DNA of 64,000 bases from Roseospira marina. Lineage in GTDB: Bacteria > Pseudomonadota > Alphaproteobacteria > Rhodospirillales > Rhodospirillaceae. Shown here piece by piece: positions 1 to 8,907 of this stretch. Each line of letters starts with the position of its first letter. Positions within the stretch are counted from its first letter, which is position 1. The DNA lies in contig NZ_JACIGJ010000004.1 in the NCBI RefSeq assembly GCF_014197855.1, positions 186,001 to 250,000 of the forward strand, read 5' to 3'. The notes below the pieces were generated by a model. The model saw nothing but the letters and a program-made list of their open reading frames with translations. It was not told the origin of the DNA and searched no databases. A program made the position numbers and the translations under genes.

Positions 1-1025
1 AGTTGGCCCGTCGCGGACAGGCTCCCGACGGCCGTCAGGTCCAGAACCAGCAGCCGGGGCGGCAGGTGCGTGGGCTCTGATCCAAGGACCGTATCGAGCG
101 GCACGCGCGGCACACAGTCCAGGCGGCCGCCCGGCGTCGCGTTGAGCAGCCGCGCGCCCATGCCGCCCAGCGCATCGCGGGCCGCCGCGAAGGCGCGGCC
201 CATGTTCTCCACCTGCGGGTCGTGCCAACGGTAGCCCTTGCCGAAGTAGTCCGGGTGGAAGTGGTTGGGATCGTCGCTGGCCATGTCCAGCACGCCCGGC
301 CCCGTCTCGGCCTCGGTGCGGGTGACGTCGTCCGGCAGGGCGTAGTCCAGGTCCACGCCCAGCAGCACGACCTCCCGCGCGCCCAGATACACGGCCAGTT
401 GGATGGCGGTGAAGGCCACGGTGCAGCCGGCATAGGTGCGGGCCAGCGCGTCCAGCGAGACGTCGAAGCGGTCGGGCCAGCCGGGACGCGGCCGGTGGTC
501 GAACCACACCACCTCCGGCCCGTCGTCCAGGGCATAGGCGAGAGTGATCGGGAACAGCCGGGTGATGCCGGCGGGCAGGGTGTTGAGCGCCTCGGCGCGG
601 TCCTCCGCGACCAGATGATCCTCGACCACATAATACGTCGGTCGGAAGCGCGTGGTCGGAAACGCGAGGAACAGCCCGTTGACCCCGATGGTGGGCTGCC
701 CGGCCAGCCGGTCCAGGTCGATCCGACCGAGGCTCGGTCCGTTGCCGAGCACGAACAGGCGCTCCCCTTTGTGGCGGTCGCGCAGGGCGGCGAGCCGGGG
801 CCGGTGTTCGGCCTGCCAGAGCCCGTCGTACAGGGCCGTCACACGACGCAGGCCGGCGACCCGGGCGGCCGGCGGTATGCGATCGGTCGGTCGAAAGATC
901 GGCGCCCGGAGGTCGGCCGGAAGCCGGGCGATGAGTCCGGCTTCCTCGCGCTCCGCGTTCTCGTGGCTCTGGGTCTCCGGTTCTGCCACCGGATCCCGTT
1001 CGATCGCGACGACCGCTTGTATCAT
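1..1025 (-). CDS. MptE-like / GT42-like protein (DUF115 family), 3' end outside window
   Basis: The reading frame is open from an ATG at the right end to the window edge, so the C-terminus is missing; about 341 residues are visible. An in-frame stop lies just upstream of this ATG, so no earlier start is possible. Residues 91-99 read FVLGNGPSL, and residues 219-228 read VVLLGVDLDY after a TAIQLAVYLGA helix. That GNGPS...GxDxxY pattern is shared by MptE-like (DUF115) proteins and Cst-type GT42 sialyltransferases. I infer a cytoplasmic enzyme binding a nucleotide or nucleotide sugar, possibly modifying surface glycans or flagellin; the substrate cannot be read from sequence. It is divergent from the Sel1 lipoprotein gene, with about 100 bp between them. 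Confidence 0.75.
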   Translation of the reverse strand, partial: MIQAVVAIERDPVAEPETQSHENAEREEAGLIARLPADLRAPIFRPTDRIPPAARVAGLRRVTALYDGLWQAEHRPRLAALRDRHKGERLFVLGNGPSLGRIDLDRLAGQPTIGVNGLFLAFPTTRFRPTYYVVEDHLVAEDRAEALNTLPAGITRLFPITLAYALDDGPEVVWFDHRPRPGWPDRFDVSLDALARTYAGCTVAFTAIQLAVYLGAREVVLLGVDLDYALPDDVTRTEAETGPGVLDMASDDPNHFHPDYFGKGYRWHDPQVENMGRAFAAARDALGGMGARLLNATPGGRLDCVPRVPLDTVLGSEPTHLPPRLLVLDLTAVGSLSATGQ

Positions 1026-1125
1026 CCTTGCCCTGTGCTGGTCTCAACCCGTATTCCGTGCTATGACCTATATTGATTGTGTTCTCCGTGGCGGCACAAG
1101 GTTTTTATTGCACGGGACCGGGCCG

Positions 1126-3267
1126 ATGACGGAGGCCATCCCCATTCACAGTCCCACCCCCATTCCCATCTCGCGGGCCCGCGCATGGGCGCGCCTGCTC
1201 CGTGTCCGGCTGGGTGCCCTAATGTTGGGTGCCCTGACGTTGGGCGCCTGCACGGCGGACCTCAATCCGGATGGGTTCGTGGCGCGAGGGTTGGCCGACT
1301 ACCTCTACACCGAGGGCGCCCGCCGCAAGCTGGAGGACGCGCCGGACGCCGCGTTGCGGGCGTGGCAGCGGGCGGCGGACGCAGGGCACGTCAAGGCGCG
1401 GTATCAGCTCGCCCATCTGTACGGATCCGATGTCCTGGGGCCGCGCGATCAGGCGCAGGCGCTGGTCCATGCGCGCCGGGCCGCCGAGGCTGGATTTGCG
1501 CCCGCGTCACACTACGTCGGCATGTCGTTGCTGTACGGCTGGGGCGGGGTCGCGAAGGATCCGGCAGCGGCGGAGCCCTACCTGCGCCGGGCGCTGGCGG
1601 GGGATGTGGAGCGGGCGCGGGCCGATCTGGGCACCCTGGTGCTGGATCGGGCCGGCCCGGCGCGCGATGCGGGCGCCAACGCGGCGCGGGCGGAGGGGCT
1701 GGCCCTGCTGGAGGCGGCGGTGGCGGATGACGATCCAGTGGCATCCTGGCGGCTCGCCGAAGCCCTGGTGGACGGCACCCACATGCCGCGCGACCCGGCG
1801 CGTGCCGCCGACCTGCTGGCGGCGGCCATCGAGGCGGGCGAATACCGGGCGGCGTTGCCCCTGGCGCGTCTGCAGTGGGTGGGCAACGGCGTGCCGACGG
1901 ATCGGGCGGCCGCTCGCGCGTTGCTGGAGCGCGTGGAGCGGGAGGCCCCGGCTCATGTCCGCGTCGACCTCGGACTGGCGTTGCTGAACGAGGGCGATGT
2001 CCTGCCCCTCGATGCGGCGCGCGCGCGCCGCTTGCTGGAGGTCGCGGCCCGGAACGACGGGCGGGTGCGGGCGCATGTCCGGCTCGGCAAGCTGCTGGCG
2101 GAGGGGGCGCCCGGTGTGGCGCCGGATCCGGAGGCTGCGGTGGCTCATCTGCGGGCGGCGGCGGAGGCCGGCAATGGGGAGGCGACCCGCTACATGGGCG
2201 TGCTGCTGGAGGACCAGGGGCGCGCCGACGCGGCGCTGGCATGGTTCCTGGAGGCGGCGGCGCGTGGGCATGCCCAGGCCGCCGTGGAGGGCGCGCGCAT
2301 CCTGCTGAAGCGCACGGATGCGGCGTCGGTGCGTCAGGCGGTGTCATTGCTGGGCAGCGTCGCGTCGGACAACGCGCAGGCGGGCATCCAGCTTGCGCGC
2401 GTGGCCCGCGACGGCGTGGATGGTGCCCTGCCGCCCGACCCAGGGACGGCGCGGCAGTGGTTCCAGCACGTGCGGGCTACGGCGGGGGGGCTGACGGCGG
2501 CGCAGGCCACCAACGAGCTCGCTCGTATGCTGCTGCGCGGGCAGGGCGGGCCGGAGGATGCGCGCGGCGCCGTTGCGCTGTTCGGGGAGGCGGCGGCCGG
2601 CGGCCACGGCTGGGCTGCGCTGGAGTTGGGCCGCGTGTTTGAGGCCGGCGCGCCCGGGATTCCCGCCGATCTCGGTGCGGCGTGGCGGTGGTACCAGGAG
2701 GCCGCCGCGCGCGGCGTCGCGCAGGGGCATACAGCGCTGGGCCGTCTGGTGGCGCGGGAGGGGCGGGGACCGGAGGCCATTCGCGAGGCCTTCGGCCATT
2801 TCGCGCGCGCGGCGGAGGGCGGCCACACCTGGGCGCTGTACGAGGCCGGCAAGGTGGCGGAGCAGGGCGTCGGCGGGCAGCCCGGCGATCCCGCGACCGC
2901 GCGGGCGTGGTACGAGCGCGCCATGACCCAGGGCGTGGATGCGGCGCCCGGCGCCATTGCCAGCCTGTACGAGCGGGGCCTGGGCGTCGAGCAGGACGAC
3001 GTGCGCGCGTTGGCACTCTATCACATGGGCGCGCGGGCGGGGAACGCCTGGGCGACCTACAAGGTGGGGTCCTTCGTCGCGGAGGGCCGGGGCACACCGG
3101 CCGATCCCGATGCCGCCCGGGCGTGGCTCACGGCCGCGCGGGCCGAGGGCGTGACCCAGGCGGTCGACCTGATGGAGCGCCTGGACCGGGGCGCGGTGGG
3201 GCCGTTTGGGCATGCCGACGGATCCGGGTCACGGGTGCGGATCCACGTCACGCCGGATGGGTCCTGA
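1126..3267 (+). CDS. Sel1-repeat (SLR/TPR-like) lipoprotein
   Basis: The product has about 713 residues. The chosen ATG gives a basic N-terminus, a hydrophobic stretch and a lipobox ending LTLGAC (Cys at about residue 42), so it should be a lipoprotein facing the periplasm. The frame stays open further upstream, but that extension does not look like protein. Nearly all of the mature part is a string of about 36-residue Sel1-like alpha/alpha repeats, with motifs such as A..WY..AA..G and LG.L...G recurring about 15 times. Such repeats are protein-interaction solenoids, as in AlgK, PelC-type and signalling scaffold proteins. No catalytic domain is visible. The divergent neighbour with a GT42/MptE-like domain hints at a cell-surface glycan role, which is inference only. 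Confidence 0.85.
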   Translation: MTEAIPIHSPTPIPISRARAWARLLRVRLGALMLGALTLGACTADLNPDGFVARGLADYLYTEGARRKLEDAPDAALRAWQRAADAGHVKARYQLAHLYGSDVLGPRDQAQALVHARRAAEAGFAPASHYVGMSLLYGWGGVAKDPAAAEPYLRRALAGDVERARADLGTLVLDRAGPARDAGANAARAEGLALLEAAVADDDPVASWRLAEALVDGTHMPRDPARAADLLAAAIEAGEYRAALPLARLQWVGNGVPTDRAAARALLERVEREAPAHVRVDLGLALLNEGDVLPLDAARARRLLEVAARNDGRVRAHVRLGKLLAEGAPGVAPDPEAAVAHLRAAAEAGNGEATRYMGVLLEDQGRADAALAWFLEAAARGHAQAAVEGARILLKRTDAASVRQAVSLLGSVASDNAQAGIQLARVARDGVDGALPPDPGTARQWFQHVRATAGGLTAAQATNELARMLLRGQGGPEDARGAVALFGEAAAGGHGWAALELGRVFEAGAPGIPADLGAAWRWYQEAAARGVAQGHTALGRLVAREGRGPEAIREAFGHFARAAEGGHTWALYEAGKVAEQGVGGQPGDPATARAWYERAMTQGVDAAPGAIASLYERGLGVEQDDVRALALYHMGARAGNAWATYKVGSFVAEGRGTPADPDAARAWLTAARAEGVTQAVDLMERLDRGAVGPFGHADGSGSRVRIHVTPDGS

Positions 3268-3356
3268 CCCTGCGGGAGTCGGTTCCGGACGATCCTTTCG
3301 TCCTGGCGGAAGGGGGCGGAATGCGAATACCCGATTGGAGAAGACGGGTAATAACC

Positions 3357-3385
3357 TTGATGTTTTTGCCGTTTTCGGACATACT
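3357..3385 (+). promoter_or_regulatory. putative sigma-70-like promoter of the 99-residue orphan gene
   Basis: TTGATG and CATACT are separated by 17 bp, close to the sigma-70 consensus, about 80 bp upstream of the next ATG. The predicted transcription start falls at the beginning of the GAGTGCCC/GGGCACTC hairpin. This is a pattern match only. Confidence 0.4.
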
Positions 3386-3387
3386 CA

Positions 3388-3412
3388 GAGTGCCCGATTT
3401 CGTTGGGCACTC
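3388..3412 (+). other. 8-bp perfect hairpin in the 5' leader of the small gene
   Basis: The arms GAGTGCCC (3388-3395) and GGGCACTC (3405-3412) pair perfectly around a 9-nt loop. No T run follows, so it is not a canonical terminator. It sits at the presumed 5' end of the mRNA and could stabilise or regulate that transcript. Confidence 0.5.
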
Positions 3413-3462
3413 GTGGGGAGGAGGGGCTCCCGTGGGGGGATGATCCCTCCAGGAGGTGAACC

Positions 3463-3762
3463 ATGATGACCGTGGATCGAAACCTCGTGGCCTCTGACGC
3501 ACCGCATGTTCAGCTGCTTGCCCAGGGCTTCGGCATGCCGCCGGTTTTGGCCAGTGTTTGGACCGAGATGACACTGGCTGGGCCGCATGGCACCGCGAAG
3601 GTGCATGACATGCTGGTCCGGTGCGTCCACAACGCGGAGTCCAAGGGCGACGCGGCGTTGGCCGCGAGCGGCCGCCGTGCGCTTGCGACCTTCGACACCC
3701 GGACCGGTGTGGTACCGGCGTCGACGGACGACACCGAACAGACGGACGGTCCCGTTCATTAG
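3463..3762 (+). CDS. small hypothetical protein (99 aa)
   Basis: This short frame is supported by an excellent ribosome binding site (AGGAGGTG, 7-8 bp before the ATG) and a plausible promoter upstream. The protein starts MMTVDRNLVASD, is soluble and mildly acidic at the C-terminus, and has no signal peptide or membrane segment. The middle (AKVHDMLVRCVHNAESKGD) looks helical. I do not recognise a family. The gene stands alone between the Sel1 lipoprotein and a palindromic repeat that begins one base after its stop codon and may end the transcript. Confidence 0.65.
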   Translation: MMTVDRNLVASDAPHVQLLAQGFGMPPVLASVWTEMTLAGPHGTAKVHDMLVRCVHNAESKGDAALAASGRRALATFDTRTGVVPASTDDTEQTDGPVH

Positions 3763-3861
3763 AGCAAATCCCGAACGATCTGGAACAGATCGCGACGGCG
3801 ATTTGCTTAAGTATCAATAATACAAAGCGCTTTGCGTGATCCAGATATCACGCAAAGCGCT
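3763..3861. repeat. compound palindromic intergenic element (two stem-loops)
   Basis: There are two adjacent dyads. The first has outer arms AGCAAATC (3763-3770) and GATTTGCT (3800-3807) enclosing a perfect inner hairpin CGATCTG/CAGATCG (3776-3782/3786-3792). The second is a perfect 15-bp inverted repeat, AGCGCTTTGCGTGAT (3827 region) and ATCACGCAAAGCGCT (3847-3861), with a 6-nt loop. It is AT-richer than its surroundings. It looks like a dispersed intergenic palindrome (REP/RPE-like) and could work as a bidirectional transcription stop between the flanking convergent genes. Confidence 0.7.
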
Positions 3862-3964
3862 CTAAAGCCGACATTCGTCGCGCGGGACTGGCCGACTGGG
3901 ACGGGCCGACTGGGCTTGTGGCGGCGGGGATGAGACACACCCTCCGCCACTGCTCTTTGTGGGG

Positions 3965-4616
3965 TCAGGCGGCGTGCCGTGCGATCCGTCGACGGCCAAA
4001 ACCACGGAGGCCGGCCAGCCCGCCCAAAGCCGTCAACGCCATCCACAGCGCGCCCGGCAGCGGCGTGGTCGCCACAGTCAGGGATGCGACGTCAAAACCA
4101 TCCTTAGACGGTCCGTCTTCGCTGGTGTCCACCAGGGCTAGGAACCGGAACGCGCTGGGAATCGCAAAGCTCTCGCCGACCTGGGCGTCGCCGTTCAGCA
4201 CAGTCGCAACCAGAGTCCAGCCGGACGCAAGCCCCCCCCGCGGTTCCCAGCGGGTCGTCCGCCGTGTAGGTGCCCGAATCCCAGGACGTCGCGGCGTAGA
4301 TGTCGACGGACTCATTATAGGTGCAACGACCGTTGCCGGTCGGTCGGCAGTTGTCGGTTGTTTCGGAAATCCGTCCGCGGCCGGTGATGGTGTCGCCGAA
4401 ATCCAGGACGGCCCACCCGCCGACGCCGAGGCTGAGGAACGGGCGGCCGTCCGCTTTCATAGCTTCAGGGTTGGTGCGGGCACGACTTTTGACGGTGCCG
4501 TTATTTTCCCACCAAATATCGTAGTCCGCGCTATAGGCGGCCTGGGCGGTGGAGGCGACCGCCACCATCATCGCGAGGCCGAGTGCGACGGCCTGACCAT
4601 GCCGAAAGGCTCTCAT
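3965..4616 (-). pseudogene. VPLPA-CTERM sorted exported protein, interrupted by a frameshift at a G8 tract
   Basis: The N-terminal part starts at the ATG just after AGGAAC and encodes a clear signal peptide (GQAVALGLAMMVAVASTAQA) and a short extracellular domain. The frame is then lost at a run of eight G on the coding strand (4232-4239). Removing one G joins it to a second frame that continues with GGLASGWTLVATVLNG. This ends in a typical alphaproteobacterial sorting tail: TTPLPGALW, a hydrophobic helix, then GRRRIARHAA at the C-terminus. VPLPA-CTERM tails are processed by exosortase-type enzymes and direct proteins to the surface or matrix. The break may be a sequencing error, a true pseudogene, or a phase-variable switch. 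It would be about 216 residues if repaired. Confidence 0.8.
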
Positions 4617-4802
4617 GTTCCTGACGTCCTTTTGCGTTGGTGTCGCGCGGGATCCTGCCAGGATCTTTACGCAGCCCATCGCACCACTGTGCCGACCCGT
4701 CGACGGATCGGCCAGTCGGTCAGACGCCATACGGGGCCCCCACCAAACGGCATAGAACCGAACGGCATAGCGGGCGTGGAACCCCGACGGCCGCGCGGTT
4801 CC

Positions 4803-6422
4803 CTAAACCGCCGGTTCGCGCGTGTTGCGGAACCGCAGGGCGGGAAATTCCTCCTGCGCCTTGTTCAGGTGCCACGCATTCCGGGCCATGAACACGGGCG
4901 CGCCGTCGTGGTCCTCGGCGACGGCGGACTGGTTGGCATCGATGAAGGACTTCAGCAGCCGTGGATCGTCGGCCTCCACCCAGCGCGCGGCATAGAGCGG
5001 CGTCGATTCAAAGATCACCGGCACGTCGTACTCCGTCCGGATGCGGTCGGCCATGACGTCGAACTGGAGGGATCCGACGACCCCGACGATCCAGTCGGCG
5101 CCGAGCATGGGCTTGAAGACGCTGGCGACCCCTTCCTCGGCGAGCTGTTGCAGCGCCTTGCCCAGGTGCTTGCTCTTCAGCGGGTCCTTTGGGCGCGCTT
5201 TTTGCAGCATTTCCGGCGCGAACGCGGGAATGCCGGTGAAGCGCAGGGCTTCGCCTTCGGTCAGGGCGTCGCCGATGCGCAGGTTGCCGTGGTTGGGCAC
5301 GCCGATGATGTCGCCGGCGTGGGCCTCCTCGGCCACCTCGCGGTCCTGGGCCAGGAACAGCACCGGGTTGTGCATCACCATGGCCTTGCCGGTGCGGACG
5401 TGGGTCAGTTTCATGCCGCGCTTGAAATGGCCGGAGCACAGCCGCACGAAGGCGATGCGGTCGCGATGCTTCGGATCCATGTTCGCCTGGATCTTGAACA
5501 CAAAGCCGGAGACCTTGGTCTCGTCCGGGGCCACGGCGCGGTCCGCCGTCGGTTGGGCGCGCGGCGGCGGGGCCAGGGCGGCCAGCCCTTCCAGAAGTTC
5601 ACGCACGCCGAAATTGTTGATGGCCGAGCCGAAGAACACCGGCGTCATATGGCCTTCGCGGTAGGCCTGAAGGGAGAAGTCCGGGCACAGCCCGCGCGCC
5701 ATCTCCACCTCTTCGCGCAGGGTGTCGGCGGCGCCGACGGGCAGCATGGCGTCCAGCTTCGCGTCCTCGAGGCCCGAGCAGGACTCGCCCTCGTGCGGCA
5801 GGCCGCCCTTGGTGCCCTTTTCCAGCAGCACCAGCCGGTCGCGAAACAGGTCGTAACAGCCCTTGAACGCCTTGCCCATGCCGATGGGCCAACTGGCCGG
5901 CGTGACGTCCAGCGCCAGCGACTGCTCGATCTCATCCAGGATGTCGAACGGGTCGCGCGCCTCGCGGTCCATCTTGTTGACGAAGGTGACAATGGGCACG
6001 TCGCGCAGGCGGCAGACCTCGAACAGCTTGCGGGTCTGTTCCTCGATACCCTTCGCGGCGTCGATCACCATCACCGCCGAATCGACGGCGGTCAGGGTGC
6101 GATAGGTATCCTCGCTGAAATCCTCGTGGCCCGGGGTGTCGAGCAGGTTGAAGACGCAGCCGCCGTATTCATAGGTCATGACGGACGAGGCGACCGAAAT
6201 GCCGCGTTCGCGCTCCACCTTCATCCAGTCGGAATGCGCCCGCCGCGCTTCGCCCCGCGCTTTCACCGCGCCGGCGGCCTGGATCGCGCCGCCGAACAGC
6301 AGCAGCTTTTCCGTCAACGTCGTCTTACCGGCGTCCGGGTGGCTGATGATGGCGAACGTGCGCCGGCGCGCGATGGTGTCATCGGCGGGGCGCGCGTCGA
6401 GAGGGACGGCGGGCTGCGTCAT
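4803..6422 (-). CDS. prfC: peptide chain release factor 3 (RF3)
   Basis: The 539-residue product is the usual length for RF3, a translational GTPase that removes RF1/RF2 from the ribosome after termination. The GTP-binding motifs are intact: SHPDAGKT at residues 27-34 (P-loop), DTPGH at 95-99 and NKMD at 149-152. The RF3-specific region ERERGISVASSVMTYEY precedes G3, and the C-terminal domains II/III follow. It is encoded alone, divergent from ipdC with about 150 bp between the starts. No regulatory element was recognised. Confidence 0.97.
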   Translation of the reverse strand: MTQPAVPLDARPADDTIARRRTFAIISHPDAGKTTLTEKLLLFGGAIQAAGAVKARGEARRAHSDWMKVERERGISVASSVMTYEYGGCVFNLLDTPGHEDFSEDTYRTLTAVDSAVMVIDAAKGIEEQTRKLFEVCRLRDVPIVTFVNKMDREARDPFDILDEIEQSLALDVTPASWPIGMGKAFKGCYDLFRDRLVLLEKGTKGGLPHEGESCSGLEDAKLDAMLPVGAADTLREEVEMARGLCPDFSLQAYREGHMTPVFFGSAINNFGVRELLEGLAALAPPPRAQPTADRAVAPDETKVSGFVFKIQANMDPKHRDRIAFVRLCSGHFKRGMKLTHVRTGKAMVMHNPVLFLAQDREVAEEAHAGDIIGVPNHGNLRIGDALTEGEALRFTGIPAFAPEMLQKARPKDPLKSKHLGKALQQLAEEGVASVFKPMLGADWIVGVVGSLQFDVMADRIRTEYDVPVIFESTPLYAARWVEADDPRLLKSFIDANQSAVAEDHDGAPVFMARNAWHLNKAQEEFPALRFRNTREPAV

Positions 6423-6574
6423 GGTCGGGCGAACCGTTTCGGAGGAAAAGGGCGCCGGACTCTGCGGCCTTGGCGCCGGGAACGCGAGTCCTTTTTTGGT
6501 TTGACCGCGTCCCGGCGGGGCGATCTGATCCCGGGACGGCCTCGGCCGCTTGCCATTACTCCGGAGGGAGCGTC

Positions 6575-8227
6575 ATGACTCAACCGATGGCCCGCGCGCT
6601 GATCGACGCGCTGGTGGATCACGGCGTCCACGAGGTGTTCGGACTCCCGGGCGACTTTGCGCTGCCGTTCTTTCGGCATCTGGAGCAGAACGCTGACCGC
6701 TTGCCGCTCTATACCCTCGCGCATGAGCCGGGGGTGGGCTTTGCCGCCGACGCGGCGGCGCGGTGGCATGGCGGGCCGAGCGTCGCCTGTGTGACCTACG
6801 GCGCGGGCGCACTCAACATGGTCAACCCGATCGCGGGAGCGTTCTCCGAGAAGTCGCCGGTGGTGGTGATCTCCGGCGCGCCCGGCGTGGACGAGGCCGG
6901 GCGCGGCCTGTTGCTGCACCATCAGGTCCGCACCCTGGACAGCCAGTTGCGCATCTACCGGGAGATCACCTGCGATCAGGCCGTTCTGGACGATCCGCAC
7001 CGCGCTCCGGCGGAGATCGCCCGGGTGCTGCGGTCCTGTCGGGAACAGAGCCGTCCCGTCTATATCGAGGTCCCGCGCGACCGCGTGGATGCGCCGTGCG
7101 AGCCTGTGGTGCCCTTGCCGCCATCCTCCTGGGAGCCCGCAGCCGTCAACGCCTGCGCCGACGAGGTGATGGCCCGACTGTTCGAGGCGTCCCGCCCGGT
7201 GCTGCTGGTGGGGGTGGAGGTGCGCCGGTTCGGCCTGGAAGGGCGGGTTGCGGAGCTGGCATCGCGCCTGGGCATGCCGGTCGCCACCACCTTCATGGGG
7301 CGCGGCCTGCTGGCGGAAAGCGCCGCGCCGCTCGTCGGCACCTACATGGGGCTCGCGGGACGGCCCGAGGTGCGGGCCGTGGTGGAGGAGTCCGACGGGC
7401 TGCTGATGCTCGGCGTTCTGATGTCGGACACCAACTTCGGCGTGTCCGGGGAGCGCGTGGATCCGCGCGCGACCATGGTGGCGGCGGACCGGGGGGTGCG
7501 CGTCGGTTTCCACGTCTATCCCGACGTTCCGCTGGATGCGCTGATCGACGCGTTGCTTGAGCGCTGCGCCGGTCGCGCGGCGCCGGCCGAGGGCCGGGTC
7601 GCATCGGCGTTGCCCGTGCCGCCACGTGGGCTGGTGGCCGACGCCGCGGCGATTCATCCCCGTGATATCGCCGCGGCGCTGAACGATCTGTTCGACGAGA
7701 CCGAGCCGATGCCCGTGGCGTCGGACATGGGTGACTGCCTGTTCACCGCCATGGACATGGTCCACACACCGCTGGTCGCGCCCGGGTACTACGCCACCAT
7801 GGGGTTCGGGGTGCCGGCGGGCCTCGGCATTTCGGCGGCGAGTGGCCGCCGCCCGTTGGTCATGGTGGGCGACGGCGCCTTTCAAATGACCGGCTGGGAG
7901 CTGGGGACCTGCGCGCGCAACGGCTGGGCCCCGATCGTCGTGGTGTTCAACAACGCGAGTTGGGAAATGCTGCGGACGTTCCAGCCCGAGGCCGGCTACA
8001 ACGACCTCGACGTCTGGCCGTTCGCCCGTTTGGCCGAGGGCCTGGGCGGGCGTGGGTATGCCGTGACCACACGCGCGGACCTGAAGGCCGCGCTTGCGGC
8101 CGCGCGCGCCGACGAGTCGCGGTTTCAGTTGATCGACATTGCCATTCCGCGCGGGGCGATCTCCGATACGCTGGCGCGCTTCGTGGGCGCCATCAAGGGC
8201 GCGAATCGTCCGCCGGGCACACGCTGA
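6575..8227 (+). CDS. ipdC: phenylpyruvate / indole-3-pyruvate decarboxylase (TPP-dependent)
   Basis: The product has 550 residues, like the Azospirillum enzyme (about 545). It should decarboxylate phenylpyruvate and indolepyruvate to aryl-acetaldehydes, the key step of the indole-3-pyruvate route to auxin and phenylacetate. It carries the cofactor glutamate in HEPGVGFAADAAAR (residue 51), and the TPP/Mg motif GDG (432-434) to NN (459-460). The segments GDFALPFF and LLLHHQ.RTLD closely match what I recall of Azospirillum brasilense IpdC/PPDC. The ATG follows a GGAGGG ribosome site; the longer upstream frame is not protein-like. It appears monocistronic. Confidence 0.9.
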   Translation: MTQPMARALIDALVDHGVHEVFGLPGDFALPFFRHLEQNADRLPLYTLAHEPGVGFAADAAARWHGGPSVACVTYGAGALNMVNPIAGAFSEKSPVVVISGAPGVDEAGRGLLLHHQVRTLDSQLRIYREITCDQAVLDDPHRAPAEIARVLRSCREQSRPVYIEVPRDRVDAPCEPVVPLPPSSWEPAAVNACADEVMARLFEASRPVLLVGVEVRRFGLEGRVAELASRLGMPVATTFMGRGLLAESAAPLVGTYMGLAGRPEVRAVVEESDGLLMLGVLMSDTNFGVSGERVDPRATMVAADRGVRVGFHVYPDVPLDALIDALLERCAGRAAPAEGRVASALPVPPRGLVADAAAIHPRDIAAALNDLFDETEPMPVASDMGDCLFTAMDMVHTPLVAPGYYATMGFGVPAGLGISAASGRRPLVMVGDGAFQMTGWELGTCARNGWAPIVVVFNNASWEMLRTFQPEAGYNDLDVWPFARLAEGLGGRGYAVTTRADLKAALAAARADESRFQLIDIAIPRGAISDTLARFVGAIKGANRPPGTR

Positions 8228-8390
8228 CAGTCTTGGTCGCACTCAAGGAGCGGACCGCTAAGGGGTGGGACCGACCCGTCGTCAGTCCCCCCAATCCTTC
8301 GGACGGCTTCTGCCATCCGGACTGCCCCAAAATCCGGCCCGACGTCCTGGGCCGGGCTATCGCTCGCCGCCGCTTGAGGCCATGTGGCCC

Positions 8391-8885
8391 TCAGGAGACC
8401 GGTTCTGACGACGATGGATCCTCCACCGCCGTCCCCGGCGACACGGCGGCCGTCAGGAACTCCAGGATTCTCTGACGAACCGTATCACTGGGCAGACGGT
8501 TGTACGCGGTCATCAGGCGCAACGCTTCACTTGTCAGCGCCGGGTCGATGTCCGCCGGGGTGTTTGAAAAACCGCGCTGCCGCAACAACTCGTCATCGAT
8601 GTCTTGGAAGAAGAACGAGATCGGCACATCCAGATGATTCGCGATATCAAACAATCGGGATGCCGAGACGCGATTGGCGCCACGCTCGTACTTTTGCAGT
8701 TGCTGAAACGATATACCAATGGCTCGCGCAAGATCCTGCTGCGTCATGCGCAACATGGCACGACGCAACCGGATGCGGTCGCCCACATGGATGTCGACCG
8801 GGTCCGGCCCTTCACCTCTTGCCACTGTCGGTTTCCCTCTCTTGACCAGATACAGTGTCGTCTCCGCCTTGAAACCGGTGCCCAC
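8391..8885 (-). CDS. XRE-family transcriptional regulator
   Basis: This is a 164-residue (or shorter) DNA-binding protein. A Cro/CI-type helix-turn-helix covers about residues 32-90 (VGDRIRLRRAMLRMTQQDLA, then FQQLQKYERGANRVSASRLF), followed by a short C-terminal helical domain (ILEFLTAAVSP). It resembles the common alphaproteobacterial regulators whose N-terminus reads PDPVDIHVGxRxRLRR. The first start is a GTG. A second GTG at 8825, preceded by AGAGGG, would give a protein beginning just before PDPVDIHVG and may be the real start. A perfect hairpin lies 22 bp upstream and may be its own operator. Confidence 0.85.
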   Translation of the reverse strand: MGTGFKAETTLYLVKRGKPTVARGEGPDPVDIHVGDRIRLRRAMLRMTQQDLARAIGISFQQLQKYERGANRVSASRLFDIANHLDVPISFFFQDIDDELLRQRGFSNTPADIDPALTSEALRLMTAYNRLPSDTVRQRILEFLTAAVSPGTAVEDPSSSEPVS

Positions 8886-8907
8886 CTCACGCGGTCTCTG
8901 ACGACTA

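Noticed and set aside
3918-6578. 886-codon open frame on the plus strand over prfC
   Set aside because: It is antisense to an unmistakable release factor 3 and encodes low-complexity sequence.
6419-8242. 607-codon open frame on the minus strand over ipdC
   Set aside because: It is antisense to the decarboxylase, with no recognisable family.
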